This document shows positions 35,357 through 47,681 of a stretch of 64,000 nt of DNA, in pieces. The stretch comes from Trichobilharzia regenti. Its lineage: Eukaryota > Platyhelminthes > Trematoda > Strigeidida > Schistosomatidae. A program made the translations under genes and the position numbers. A model generated the notes under the pieces. It was not told where the DNA came from. It did not search any database and was given only the letters and a program-made list of their open reading frames with translations. Position 1 is the stretch's first letter. Every line of letters begins with the position of its first letter. The DNA is taken from contig OX235270.1 of NCBI GenBank assembly GCA_944472135.2, positions 85,259,168 through 85,323,167 of the forward strand, given 5' to 3'.

Positions 35357-38300
35357 ACAGTCATCTCTCCTGAGAAGTAATCACAATACCATTCTTCTCG
35401 GAGGTCGACTTACCTAACATTCTCTTCTTACAAATTGTTACCCCAATAAATCCAAATTAGTGTCTGGTATTTCTTAACACTGATACCTCTTCTGTCTCTT
35501 CAGCGTTAAACTAGACAGCTCTTTTCACTTCTCCGAAAATCCAGTCAGTTGGCGTGTAGGGTAGGATTTTGGGAGGATAACTGTTAGCTGAACAATCTCT
35601 CCGTCTTTTCACAAGTCCCTTCAGCTGGACAATACACATACGACTGACTGTTCAGTTGAAACTGATCCACTAGTGAGCTTTCCTGCCAAGCTCTCAGAGC
35701 ACCAGAAAGTCCACGAGAATCAGCCGAAGAATCTCGTGACAAGTATTAGGTGAATTTCGTAGATTCATCGTACTAGCCAGTTGTGGTTAGGCGACTAACC
35801 GCATTACTTTTGGCCTGTATTTTTATGTCTGTGGACTGTGGATTCATCCGAGTGTTGTGATTTATAAGGAGTTCAAATATCACGTCATCACAATGACTAA
35901 CATCAATACAGCTGGACATGAGTATGAGAATAATACTGAGGACAAGCAATAAGGTCCAAGTTGATGAGGAGAGCAGGTTATTTCATTCAGAGAGGATTCC
36001 AAAAGCTCACTTCAACTTGGACTTAGCACTGAAGATGTTGCTTAGAAAGGCAATGAAAGCTGTGTAATTAAACCATGAAGCACAAAACAAGAACATGAAG
36101 GCAGCATTTGACTCTATCAACTGAGAAGTATTGTGGCATTGTATAACTGTGAAGGTGGTGTTGAAAATGTTTATTGCACTAATCAAGTCCCTCACTCTAC
36201 TCGAACTCATGCCACTGTGTTGAAATCAGGGACAGTTATTACCTGAACTGATGACAACCACTGGTGTTCATCAAGGATGGCCATTGACTTGGCTTGTGTT
36301 TGATGTCTTCATGGATTTAGTGATAGATGTCACTCTGATCGACTTTAGTGAATTAAGAATCGACTTGTAACTTGAGAATAGATTTGTTCATTTAATGTTT
36401 GTAGATGATATAGTCATTGTGGATCAACAGGCTGAGAAAATGAAGAGTCTTCTGAACACGGTGAACTGAAGTCTTAGTATGTTTAGCATGGGAGTCGCCC
36501 CTGTCAAATGAGAAATGATGTTTCGGGACTGGTTTGCATCGACTCCTAGTTTATAGGTGGGAAGTGAAGTGGTTGAATGCGTTGACATTTCACTTATTTG
36601 GGAGGTTCGGTCTGGCCTAATGTACTGATCGCTGACGAAATCTCAGCACACATGAAAAAGACCCAAATGACATTGGTCGCCTTACGCCATATCTGGCGTA
36701 GATATGATATGCAGCTACCTATGAGTGGCATAATTCACAAACATCAGCTTCAAACACCTTTGGAGTGAAACTGTCAGCTCATCTGGCTATGTCTCGTCTA
36801 AGACTTGGGACAACTTTTTCAACCCTATTTAGAGTTGGACGCCCGATGTCTATATCCTAATCAGGTAGGTGTTGGGTTCTGGACAGATTTGGAGTGGTTG
36901 TAAGCCAGTTGAATTGCTCTTCAATGTGGTCCCTCCATCGTTACAGTCATCTCTCCTGAGAAGTAATCACAATACCATTCTTCTCGGAGGTCGACTTACC
37001 TAACATTCTCTTCTTACAAATTGTTACCCCAATAAATCCAAATTAGTGTCTGGTATTTCTTAACACTGATACCTCTTCTGTCTCTTCAGCGTTAAACTAG
37101 ACAGCTCTTTTCACTTCTCCGAAAATCCAGTCAGTTGGCGTGTAGGGTAGGATTTTGGGAGGATAACTGTTAGCTGAACAATCTCTCCGTCTTTTCACAA
37201 GTCCCTTCAGCTGGACAATACACATACGACTGACTGTTCAGTTGAAACTGATCCACTAGTGAGCTTTCCTGCCAAGCTCTCAGAGCACCAGAAAGTCCAC
37301 GAGAATCAGCCGAAGAATCTCGTGACAAGTATAAGGTGAATTTCGTAGATTCATCGTACTAGCCAGTTGTGGTTAGGCGACTAACCGCATTACTTTTGGC
37401 CTGTATTTTTATGTCTGTGGACTGTGGATTCATCCGAGTGTTGTGATTTATAAGGAGTTCAAATATCACGTCATCACAATGACTAACATCAATACAGCTG
37501 GACATGAGTATGAGAATAATACTGAGGACAAGCAATAAGGTCCAAGTTGATGAGGAGAGCAGGTTATTTCATTCAGAGAGGATTCCAAAAGCTCACTTCA
37601 ACTTGGACTTAGCACTGAAGATGTTGCTTAGAAAGGCAATGAAAGCTGTGTAATTAAACCATGAAGCACAAAACAAGAACATGAAGGCAGCATTTGACTC
37701 TATCAACTGAGAAGTATTGTGGCATTGTATAACTGTGAAGGTGGTGTCGAAAATGTTTATTGCACTAATCAAGTCCCTCACTCTACTCGAACTCATGCCA
37801 CTGTGTTGAAATCAGGGACAGTTATTACCTGAACTGATGACAACCACTGGTGTTCATCAAGGATGGCCATTGACTTGGCTTGTGTTTGATGTCTTCATGG
37901 ATTTAGTGATAGATGTCACTCTGATCGACTTTAGTGAATTAAGAATCGACTTGTAACTTGAGAATAGATTTGTTCATTTAGTGTTTGTAGATGATATAGT
38001 CATTGTGGATCAACAGGCTGAGAAAATGAAGAGTCTTCTGAACACGGTGAACTGAAGTCTTAGTATGTTTAGCATGGGAGTCGCCCCTGTCAAATGAGAA
38101 ATGATGTTTCGGGACTGGTTTGCATCGACTCCTAGTTTATAGGTGGGAAGTGAAGTGGTTGAATGCGTTGACATTTCACTTATTTGGGAGGTTCGGTCTG
38201 GCCTAATGTACTGATCGCTGACGAAATCTCAGCACACATGAAAAAGACCCAAATGACATTGGTCGCCTTACGCCATATCTGGCGTAGATATGATATGCAG

Positions 38301-41300
38301 CTACCTATGAGTGGCATAATTCACAAACATCAGCTTCAAACACCTTTGGAGTGAAACTGTCAGCTCATCTGGCTATGTCTCGTCTAAGACTTGGGACAAC
38401 TTTTTCAACCCTATTTAGAGTTGGACGCCCGATGTCTATATCCTAATCAGGTAGGTGTTGGGTTCTGGACAGATTTGGAGTGGTTGTAAGCCAGTTGAAT
38501 TGCTCTTCAATGTGGTCCCTCCATCGTTACAGTCATCTCTCCTGAGAAGTAATCACAATACCATTCTTCTCGGAGGTCGACTTACCTAACATTCTCTTCT
38601 TACAAATTGTTACCCCAATAAATCCAAATTAGTGTCTGGTATTTCTTAACACTGATACCTCTTCTGTCTCTTCAGCGTTAAACTAGACAGCTCTTTTCAC
38701 TTCTCCGAAAATCCAGTCAGTTGGCGTGTAGGGTAGGATTTTGGGAGGATAACTGTTAGCTGAACAATCTCTCCGTCTTTTCACAAGTCCCTTCAGCTGG
38801 ACAATACACATACGACTGACTGTTCAGTTGAAACTGATCCACTAGTGAGCTTTCCTGCCAAGCTCTCAGAGCACCAGAAAGTCCACGAGAATCAGCCGAA
38901 GAATCTCGTGACAAGTATTAGGTGAATTTCGTAGATTCATCGTACTAGCCAGTTGTGGTTAGGCGACTAACCGCATTACTTTTGGCCTGTATTTTTATGT
39001 CTGTGGACTGTGGATTCATCCGAGTGTTGTGATTTATAAGGAGTTCAAATATCACGTCATCACAATGACTAACATCAATACAGCTGGACATGAGTATGAG
39101 AATAATACTGAGGACAAGCAATAAGGTCCAAGTTGATGAGGAGAGCAGGTTATTTCATTCAGAGAGGATTCCAAAAGCTCACTTCAACTTGGACTTAGCA
39201 CTGAAGATGTTGCTTAGAAAGGCAATGAAAGCTGTGTAATTAAACCATGAAGCACAAAACAAGAACATGAAGGCAGCATTTGACTCTATCAACTGAGAAG
39301 TATTGTGGCATTGTATAACTGTGAAGGTGGTGTCGAAAATGTTTATTGCACTAATCAAGTCCCTCACTCTACTCGAACTCATGCCACTGTGTTGAAATCA
39401 GGGACAGTTATTACCTGAACTGATGACAACCACTGGTGTTCATCAAGGATGGCCATTGACTTGGCTTGTGTTTGATGTCTTCATGGATTTAGTGATAGAT
39501 GTCACTCTGATCGACTTTAGTGAATTAAGAATCGACTTGTAACTTGAGAATAGATTTGTTCATTTAGTGTTTGTAGATGATATAGTCATTGTGGATCAAC
39601 AGGCTGAGAAAATGAAGAGTCTTCTGAACACGGTGAACTGAAGTCTTAGTATGTTTAGCATGGGAGTCGCCCCTGTCAAATGAGAAATGATGTTTCGGGA
39701 CTGGTTTGCATCGACTCCTAGTTTATAGGTGGGAAGTGAAGTGGTTGAATGCGTTGACATTTCACTTATTTGGGAGGTTCGGTCTGGCCTAATGTACTGA
39801 TCGCTGACGAAATCTCAGCACACATGAAAAAGACCCAAATGACATTGGTCGCCTTACGCCATATCTGGCGTAGATATGATATGCAGCTACCTATGAGTGG
39901 CATAATTCACAAACATCAGCTTCAAACACCTTTGGAGTGAAACTGTCAGCTCATCTGGCTATGTCTCGTCTAAGACTTGGGACAACTTTTTCAACCCTAT
40001 TTAGAGTTGGACGCCCGATGTCTATATCCTAATCAGGTAGGTGTTGGGTTCTGGACAGATTTGGAGTGGTTGTAAGCCAGTTGAATTGCTCTTCAATGTG
40101 GTCCCTCCATCGTTACAGTCATCTCTCCTGAGAAGTAATCACAATACCATTCTTCTCGGAGGTCGACTTACCTAACATTCTCTTCTTACAAATTGTTACC
40201 CCAATAAATCCAAATTAGTGTCTGGTATTTCTTAACACTGATACCTCTTCTGTCTCTTCAGCGTTAAACTAGACAGCTCTTTTCACTTCTCCGAAAATCC
40301 AGTCAGTTGGCGTGTAGGGTAGGATTTTGGGAGGATAACTGTTAGCTGAACAATCTCTCCGTCTTTTCACAAGTCCCTTCAGCTGGACAATACACATACG
40401 ACTGACTGTTCAGTTGAAACTGATCCACTAGTGAGCTTTCCTGCCAAGCTCTCAGAGCACCAGAAAGTCCACGAGAATCAGCCGAAGAATCTCGTGACAA
40501 GTATAAGGTGAATTTCGTAGATTCATCGTACTAGCCAGTTGTGGTTAGGCGACTAACCGCATTACTTTTGGCCTGTATTTTTATGTCTGTGGACTGTGGA
40601 TTCATCCGAGTGTTGTGATTTATAAGGAGTTCAAATATCACGTCATCACAATGACTAACATCAATACAGCTGGACATGAGTATGAGAATAATACTGAGGA
40701 CAAGCAATAAGGTCCAAGTTGATGAGGAGAGCAGGTTATTTCATTCAGAGAGGATTCCAAAAGCTCACTTCAACTTGGACTTAGCACTGAAGATGTTGCT
40801 TAGAAAGGCAATGAAAGCTGTGTAATTAAACCATGAAGCACAAAACAAGAACATGAAGGCAGCATTTGACTCTATCAACTGAGAAGTATTGTGGCATTGT
40901 ATAACTGTGAAGGTGGTGTCGAAAATGTTTATTGCACTAATCAAGTCCCTCACTCTACTCGAACTCATGCCACTGTGTTGAAATCAGGGACAGTTATTAC
41001 CTGAACTGATGACAACCACTGGTGTTCATCAAGGATGGCCATTGACTTGGCTTGTGTTTGATGTCTTCATGGATTTAGTGATAGATGTCACTCTGATCGA
41101 CTTTAGTGAATTAAGAATCGACTTGTAACTTGAGAATAGATTTGTTCATTTAGTGTTTGTAGATGATATAGTCATTGTGGATCAACAGGCTGAGAAAATG
41201 AAGAGTCTTCTGAACACGGTGAACTGAAGTCTTAGTATGTTTAGCATGGGAGTCGCCCCTGTCAAATGAGAAATGATGTTTCGGGACTGGTTTGCATCGA

Positions 41301-43945
41301 CTCCTAGTTTATAGGTGGGAAGTGAAGTGGTTGAATGCGTTGACATTTCACTTATTTGGGAGGTTCGGTCTGGCCTAATGTACTGATCGCTGACGAAATC
41401 TCAGCACACATGAAAAAGACCCAAATGACATTGGTCGCCTTACGCCATATCTGGCGTAGATATGATATGCAGCTACCTATGAGTGGCATAATTCACAAAC
41501 ATCAGCTTCAAACACCTTTGGAGTGAAACTGTCAGCTCATCTGGCTATGTCTCGTCTAAGACTTGGGACAACTTTTTCAACCCTATTTAGAGTTGGACGC
41601 CCGATGTCTATATCCTAATCAGGTAGGTGTTGGGTTCTGGACAGATTTGGAGTGGTTGTAAGCCAGTTGAATTGCTCTTCAATGTGGTCCCTCCATCGTT
41701 ACAGTCATCTCTCCTGAGAAGTAATCACAATACCATTCTTCTCGGAGGTCGACTTACCTAACATTCTCTTCTTACAAATTGTTACCCCAATAAATCCAAA
41801 TTAGTGTCTGGTATTTCTTAACACTGATACCTCTTCTGTCTCTTCAGCGTTAAACTAGACAGCTCTTTTCACTTCTCCGAAAATCCAGTCAGTTGGCGTG
41901 TAGGGTAGGATTTTGGGAGGATAACTGTTAGCTGAACAATCTCTCCGTCTTTTCACAAGTCCCTTCAGCTGGACAATACACATACGACTGACTGTTCAGT
42001 TGAAACTGATCCACTAGTGAGCTTTCCTGCCAAGCTCTCAGAGCACCAGAAAGTCCACGAGAATCAGCCGAAGAATCTCGTGACAAGTATAAGGTGAATT
42101 TCGTAGATTCATCGTACTAGCCAGTTGTGGTTAGGCGACTAACCGCATTACTTTTGGCCTGTATTTTTATGTCTGTGGACTGTGGATTCATCCGAGTGTT
42201 GTGATTTATAAGGAGTTCAAATATCACGTCATCACAATGACTAACATCAATACAGCTGGACATGAGTATGAGAATAATACTGAGGACAAGCAATAAGGTC
42301 CAAGTTGATGAGGAGAGCAGGTTATTTCATTCAGAGAGGATTCCAAAAGCTCACTTCAACTTGGACTTAGCACTGAAGATGTTGCTTAGAAAGGCAATGA
42401 AAGCTGTGTAATTAAACCATGAAGCACAAAACAAGAACATGAAGGCAGCATTTGACTCTATCAACTGAGAAGTATTGTGGCATTGTATAACTGTGAAGGT
42501 GGTGTCGAAAATGTTTATTGCACTAATCAAGTCCCTCACTCTACTCGAACTCATGCCACTGTGTTGAAATCAGGGACAGTTATTACCTGAACTGATGACA
42601 ACCACTGGTGTTCATCAAGGATGGCCATTGACTTGGCTTGTGTTTGATGTCTTCATGGATTTAGTGATAGATGTCACTCTGATCGACTTTAGTGAATTAA
42701 GAATCGACTTGTAACTTGAGAATAGATTTGTTCATTTAGTGTTTGTAGATGATATAGTCATTGTGGATCAACAGGCTGAGAAAATGAAGAGTCTTCTGAA
42801 CACGGTGAACTGAAGTCTTAGTATGTTTAGCATGGGAGTCGCCCCTGTCAAATGAGAAATGATGTTTCGGGACTGGTTTGCATCGACTCCTAGTTTATAG
42901 GTGGGAAGTGAAGTGGTTGAATGCGTTGACATTTCACTTATTTGGGAGGTTCGGTCTGGCCTAATGTACTGATCGCTGACGAAATCTCAGCACACATGAA
43001 AAAGACCCAAATGACATTGGTCGCCTTACGCCATATCTGGCGTAGATATGATATGCAGCTACCTATGAGTGGCATAATTCACAAACATCAGCTTCAAACA
43101 CCTTTGGAGTGAAACTGTCAGCTCATCTGGCTATGTCTCGTCTAAGACTTGGGACAACTTTTTCAACCCTATTTAGAGTTGGACGCCCGATGTCTATATC
43201 CTAATCAGGTAGGTGTTGGGTTCTGGACAGATTTGGAGTGGTTGTAAGCCAGTTGAATTGCTCTTCAATGTGGTCCCTCCATCGTTACAGTCATCTCTCC
43301 TGAGAAGTAATCACAATACCATTCTTCTCGGAGGTCGACTTACCTAACATTCTCTTCTTACAAATTGTTACCCCAATAAATCCAAATTAGTGTCTGGTAT
43401 TTCTTAACACTGATACCTCTTCTGTCTCTTCAGCGTTAAACTAGACAGCTCTTTTCACTTCTCCGAAAATCCAGTCAGTTGGCGTGTAGGGTAGGATTTT
43501 GGGAGGATAACTGTTAGCTGAACAATCTCTCCGTCTTTTCACAAGTCCCTTCAGCTGGACAATACACATACGACTGACTGTTCAGTTGAAACTGATCCAC
43601 TAGTGAGCTTTCCTGCCAAGCTCTCAGAGCACCAGAAAGTCCACGAGAATCAGCCGAAGAATCTCGTGACAAGTATAAGGTGAATTTCGTAGATTCATCG
43701 TACTAGCCAGTTGTGGTTAGGCGACTAACCGCATTACTTTTGGCCTGTATTTTTATGTCTGTGGACTGTGGATTCATCCGAGTGTTGTGATTTATAAGGA
43801 GTTCAAATATCACGTCATCACAATGACTAACATCAATACAGCTGGACATGAGTATGAGAATAATACTGAGGACAAGCAATAAGGTCCAAGTTGATGAGGA
43901 GAGCAGGTTATTTCATTCAGAGAGGATTCCAAAAGCTCACTTCAA
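35357..43945. repeat. Tandem array, 1586-bp unit, ~5.4 copies, built from a dead LINE B
   Basis: The word acagtcatctctcctgagaa recurs at 35357, 36943 and every 1,586 bp thereafter; the last, partial unit stops at 43945. Units are nearly identical: variants I saw are gtattagg (units 1 and 3) against gtataagg (others), ggtgttgaaa (unit 1) against ggtgtcgaaa, and tttaatgtttg (unit 1) against tttagtgtttg. Each full unit contains a degenerate LINE B RT stretch on the plus strand (KAAFDSIN then a stop, GVHQGWPLTWLVFDVFMDL, FVDDIVIVDQQAEKMKSLLN) and the ~70-bp module also found in the palindrome. A 67-codon minus-strand frame repeats in each unit but looks like a shadow. All of it lies in intron 7. 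Confidence 0.97.
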
Positions 43946-44539
43946 TTTGTAATTTCGACTGGGATTATTTCTTGTAATTGGACTAAATATATTTTATCGT
44001 TTATTCATGGAGAATATTTTAATTCTCTTTCTTTATTGTCGTGGTTATTTTCAATATGTTTTTTGTTTTATTTTCGACCTCCTTTTTTTTATTGCGGATG
44101 ATATATTTTTGTTCGGACAGTGTTGAAGTTCACTGCTGATTGCATATTTGATAGAGGACTTCAATAATTCTTCTGCTGTTTGTTGTTTTCCTGGCGTCCT
44201 CTGGATCTTTGTTTACGTTTTCTGTAGCATCTCACCTCCTTCTGCCCTCGACTATCCACTGTGCGCGCAATGTCATTCGACGGCCTACTATATATATGTA
44301 TATATATATATACTTGTAATTCCTGACGAAATCCTTCTGATTCATATCATTTGGTCCTGTCTTCTATTTCAAATCCTTATATCCATTATGACTTTTAATC
44401 ACCTCCAATTTTATTAAGCCTGTGCCCACGTTATTTTGGAAGCTGCCTGGAATCGACTTTCTTGTGTCTATCAGTTTGGATGAAGTGCGAGAATTCTACA
44501 ATAATTTTCAATCAGTCGGTTTCAGTTTGTCTACTGTCT
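43946..44539 (+). other. Intron 7 between array and duplicated segment
   Basis: Pyrimidine-rich on the plus strand with a short TA microsatellite near 44288-44320. No exon or element was recognised. Confidence 0.5.
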
Positions 44540-46187
44540 TTATTGTTTTTTCTGCAGGTTAATCACTGGATATTGTCTCAGATTTCCAGAGTATGCGTAT
44601 TGGTGTCATTCTCAAATGGACGTTATTTTGCTTCCTTCCTGAATGATTGAAGGCTGTTCCGAATAAATTCTGATGAACAAGGCATCTCTCCGTTTGTCCG
44701 AGATGACAGCTTCCTAGGTTTTTTAAGGATAATTTTTCTTTGCAATATTTTAGTCCAGGTAACTGGAACATCTCGGTGTAAATGATTACTGACAAGAACA
44801 CTAGTTATAATTAGGCGAGGAAATTCAAATTGCCAAGAAAAGTGTTAGTGGGTTATTAAGGAAGGCAGCTAGGACAGACCAGGTTTATGTGGTAAAAACA
44901 GTTATGTTGCTGTCCATTCAACTCGCAAGCTTTCACATGTGTCACACTTTGAAACAGGCTGCATGAGTGTGTGATTGATAGGAGTTCTCCGTCTCCAGTG
45001 AAAGAACTAATATAAGGATAGAAGTTTGTTCGAGCCTCCTTTTTAGACTACAGTGCTGCTCTTGACTCTATTCCTAGTGCACTTTTACTAAGGAAGCTGA
45101 TTTCAGCAAACACTGAGTCGTGGGTCACAAAGTCGCTATTTTCTTATTTTCCGGGTTGAAAAGAACATCCTGCTTCAAATTGAAGTATGCGCTGAAGATG
45201 TCACCCAGTAAGGTGATGAAAGCTTCGCAAACTAACCATCCAGCTCAGAGAACAAAACCACATCAAAAACATCCTGCTTTGAATGAAAAGCGCCCTGCTT
45301 TGTTGCGAACGGAAACTGATGTGCCACAGGGGACTGCACTCTCTTCATTCCTTTTTTCTTTCTTTTGGCATTACCTTTCGTATTCTTCCAAAGCATACTT
45401 AGTTATATTTACCTTTGATCTTACCATTTCTGTCCTAGAAGTTTCTACTTGAGACTGCTCTTATATGAATAAATTCATGTATGAAGTCAAAACATGGTCT
45501 CAGCTAAATGGTCTTAAACTGAATCCATCTAAATGTCACATCGTTGATTTTAGCTGCAGATACGAACATGACTTGCGTGGACTGAGTAAGTCTCTTGGTT
45601 GCTGTAATATTGATGGCAGTGTGATAAGGAGTACATCGAATACCTCTCATCTTTGTATCAGTTTCTCTGGTCGTCTGACATCCTGTTGATTTCTAAGAAA
45701 ATTTTTCGTTTAACTTATTACATAAAGAAGTTGAGACTGTCTGCTGATATAACTCAACCTCTTCTCTTACAATTTTGTTAATTCATGTATTCTGCCCATT
45801 CTCCTTTATTGTCCACCACTGTTCTTCCCTGGACTTGTCAAAAAAGACTTTACCATATTACGTAGAACACTGAAGACTGTCGGTAGGATTAGTGTTAGTG
45901 GTGTGTTTTTTACTCAGCTAACTGACATTATTGTCAATAGGCACTTCAACTCTTGCATGCAGTTGGCTAAAGTTATCTTGTCTGATAGTGAACAGCCTCT
46001 TTACTCTCAACTTTCTCCTTGTATCTCTTCGGGTAAAACCAAAAGAAACGTCATACAAATTTATGCTCATAAAACTAACTGTAAAAATTCCACCATACCA
46101 CCATATTTAGCACGGGTGATTGTGTGTGAAAAGATAGCCAGAGGTCAGAAAAGGATTCATGAATTTTTCAAATCAGTAATCTGAACT
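44540..46187 (+). repeat. Duplicated intron segment, second copy, 5' part with LINE remnant
   Basis: Paralogue of about 4905-5900. Contains a degenerate CR1/jockey-like LINE: an RT stretch (VKTWSQLNGLKLNPSKCHIV near 45490) and the C-terminal frame 45903-46184 (QLTDIIVNRHFNSCMQLAKV, then SGKTKRNVIQIYAHKTNCKN). The ~70-bp module shared with the palindrome and the array interrupts its RT near 45185-45260. It ends at the gaact (46183-46187) that forms the left target duplication of the LTR element. Confidence 0.75.
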
Positions 46188-46716
46188 TGATATGTATCCA
46201 CATATATATATTTATGTGTGTGTGTGCATGTTGGTCTCTCTTTCTGTTTGCTCGGTTAGTCTGTGACCACTTCACTTGTATGGACTTGTCTCCTTTAATA
46301 ATGTGTATTCTCCTTATATTATATTATATATAATATGAGTGTTTGTTGACAGTCCGTTGCTTGGTGACATATATCCATATATGTTTGTTGGCATGTCTGC
46401 TATATTCGCTATGTATAATTGGATCGACACTCCATTATAATTAGCCATTCATGTTAAGACTGTCTAATGATTTTTCCCACGCTTGTCTGAATTATTTATA
46501 TATATTCGCATTCACAATTTGTGTGAACTACTTTACTTTACAACTACTTTACTTACTTACCACTTTGGTGTGAGACCATTTATTTTCGTCTCCTTGTGTT
46601 TGGACAATAGAAGTATCATCGCAAACCTAGTGGTCTTCTGATTTCCGCCTTCTCGCGTCAGGACTATTAGTTTCTCGACCAGTCCATAACAATAACTTAG
46701 CGACGAGTACATAACA
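46188..46716 (+). repeat. LTR 1 (5' LTR), 529 bp
   Basis: Begins tgatatgtatccacatatat, ends gagtacataaca. Followed by aattTGGCGACGGGG, the candidate primer-binding site, which occurs twice in tandem (46718-46735 and again near 46748-46765). The reverse complement of the site ends in CGTCGCCA, reminiscent of a Ser-tRNA 3' end; this is inference. Confidence 0.95.
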
Positions 46717-46805
46717 ATTTGGCGACGGGGAAACTAGAACATAACAATTTGGCGACGGGGAAAACTACTATTAACCACACAGCAGCAACAACATAACAAT
46801 TTACT

Positions 46806-47681
46806 ATGGATCCTATTAAATTGGAATTATTGTTTGAACGACAAATGAAATTAATGGAAATGTTCGTCAACCAACAGACTGGTCCAGCTCCACCTTCAAG
46901 CAATCCCAATCATACCATGCTACCATCTGTCGACGGAATTGTGAACAGCATTTCACAGTTCAATTATGACCCAGAGGCTAATGTCACTTTTGACACATGG
47001 TATCAACGTTATGAGGATTTATTCACTGTTGATCTCGCCTCACAAGACGATGCCTGGAAGGTGCGAGTTTTGCTACGTAAATTGGGTCCGGCAGAATATG
47101 AACGGTACTGCAACCTAATTTTACCACAGAAACCACGTGACAATTGTTTCGATGATACAATAAAGTTGCTGCGTGAACATTTCGGAGACCACTCCTCATT
47201 ATTCAGTATACGTTATCGTTGCCTCAAGCTGGCAATGAATGAAAATGATGATTTTCTTACTCACGTTGGCACAGTCAACCGAGAATGTGAGAGATTTCGA
47301 CTCAGGTCCTTAACAGATGATCAATTCAAAGCCTTGATTCTCATATGCAGTCTTCAATCTCCTCGTTTCACAGATATCCGAACTCGACTGCTCAATCAGC
47401 TAGAACAAAATCCCAAGTTAACATTACATGACATAGCTGATGAATATCAACGGCTGATTAATCTGCAGAAAGACACACACCTGGTCGAATCAACACCTCC
47501 GAGAAGCTCTGATATTCGTGCATTACGAAAGAGCAAAAATCTCTCTCATCATCTACTCCTGACCCACCTACTTCTTCTAATGTTCCGCGGAAATCTACAG
47601 ATACTCGTCCAACTTCACAAAATACGACAAAGAAGACCCCTCCATCACCATGCTGGCACTGTGGCGCGTGGCACTTTGTAA
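46806..47681 (+). CDS. Gag (capsid part), first internal copy
   Basis: A 291-codon frame beginning MDPIKLELLFERQMKLMEMF. Residues ~55-225 have the look of a Ty3/gypsy capsid (FDTWYQRYEDLFTVDLASQD; KVRVLLRKLGPAEYERYCNL; LREHFGDHSSLFSIRYRCLK; DEYQRLINLQKD). The last ~50 codons of this frame (LSHHLLLTHLLLL...) are out of register. The expected nucleocapsid, with two zinc-knuckle-like Cys/His clusters (CWHCGAWHFVKSCPYKNHRC, SKCKIIGHKNGFC, from 47651), lies in the -1 frame. The switch point is near caaaaatctctctc (about 47537). Whether this is programmed slippage or an old mutation cannot be told here. The copy at 48959 is identical in protein. Confidence 0.85.
   Translation: MDPIKLELLFERQMKLMEMFVNQQTGPAPPSSNPNHTMLPSVDGIVNSISQFNYDPEANVTFDTWYQRYEDLFTVDLASQDDAWKVRVLLRKLGPAEYERYCNLILPQKPRDNCFDDTIKLLREHFGDHSSLFSIRYRCLKLAMNENDDFLTHVGTVNRECERFRLRSLTDDQFKALILICSLQSPRFTDIRTRLLNQLEQNPKLTLHDIADEYQRLINLQKDTHLVESTPPRSSDIRALRKSKNLSHHLLLTHLLLLMFRGNLQILVQLHKIRQRRPLHHHAGTVARGTL

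Noticed and set aside
36007..42554. Repeated 67-codon minus-strand frame (MSSSRVRDLISAINIFNTTF...) in each array unit
   Set aside because: It lies antisense to recognisable degenerate LINE coding sequence and its repetition is explained by the tandem array; no independent evidence of a gene.
35357..43945. CRISPR-like regular repetition
   Set aside because: The period is 1586 bp with no short repeat/unique spacer structure, and the host is eukaryotic.
46697..46909. Minus-strand frames over the LTR element (also 47458-47697, 48096-48278 and their repeats)
   Set aside because: Shadows of the plus-strand gag and protease; repeated only because the element is tandem.
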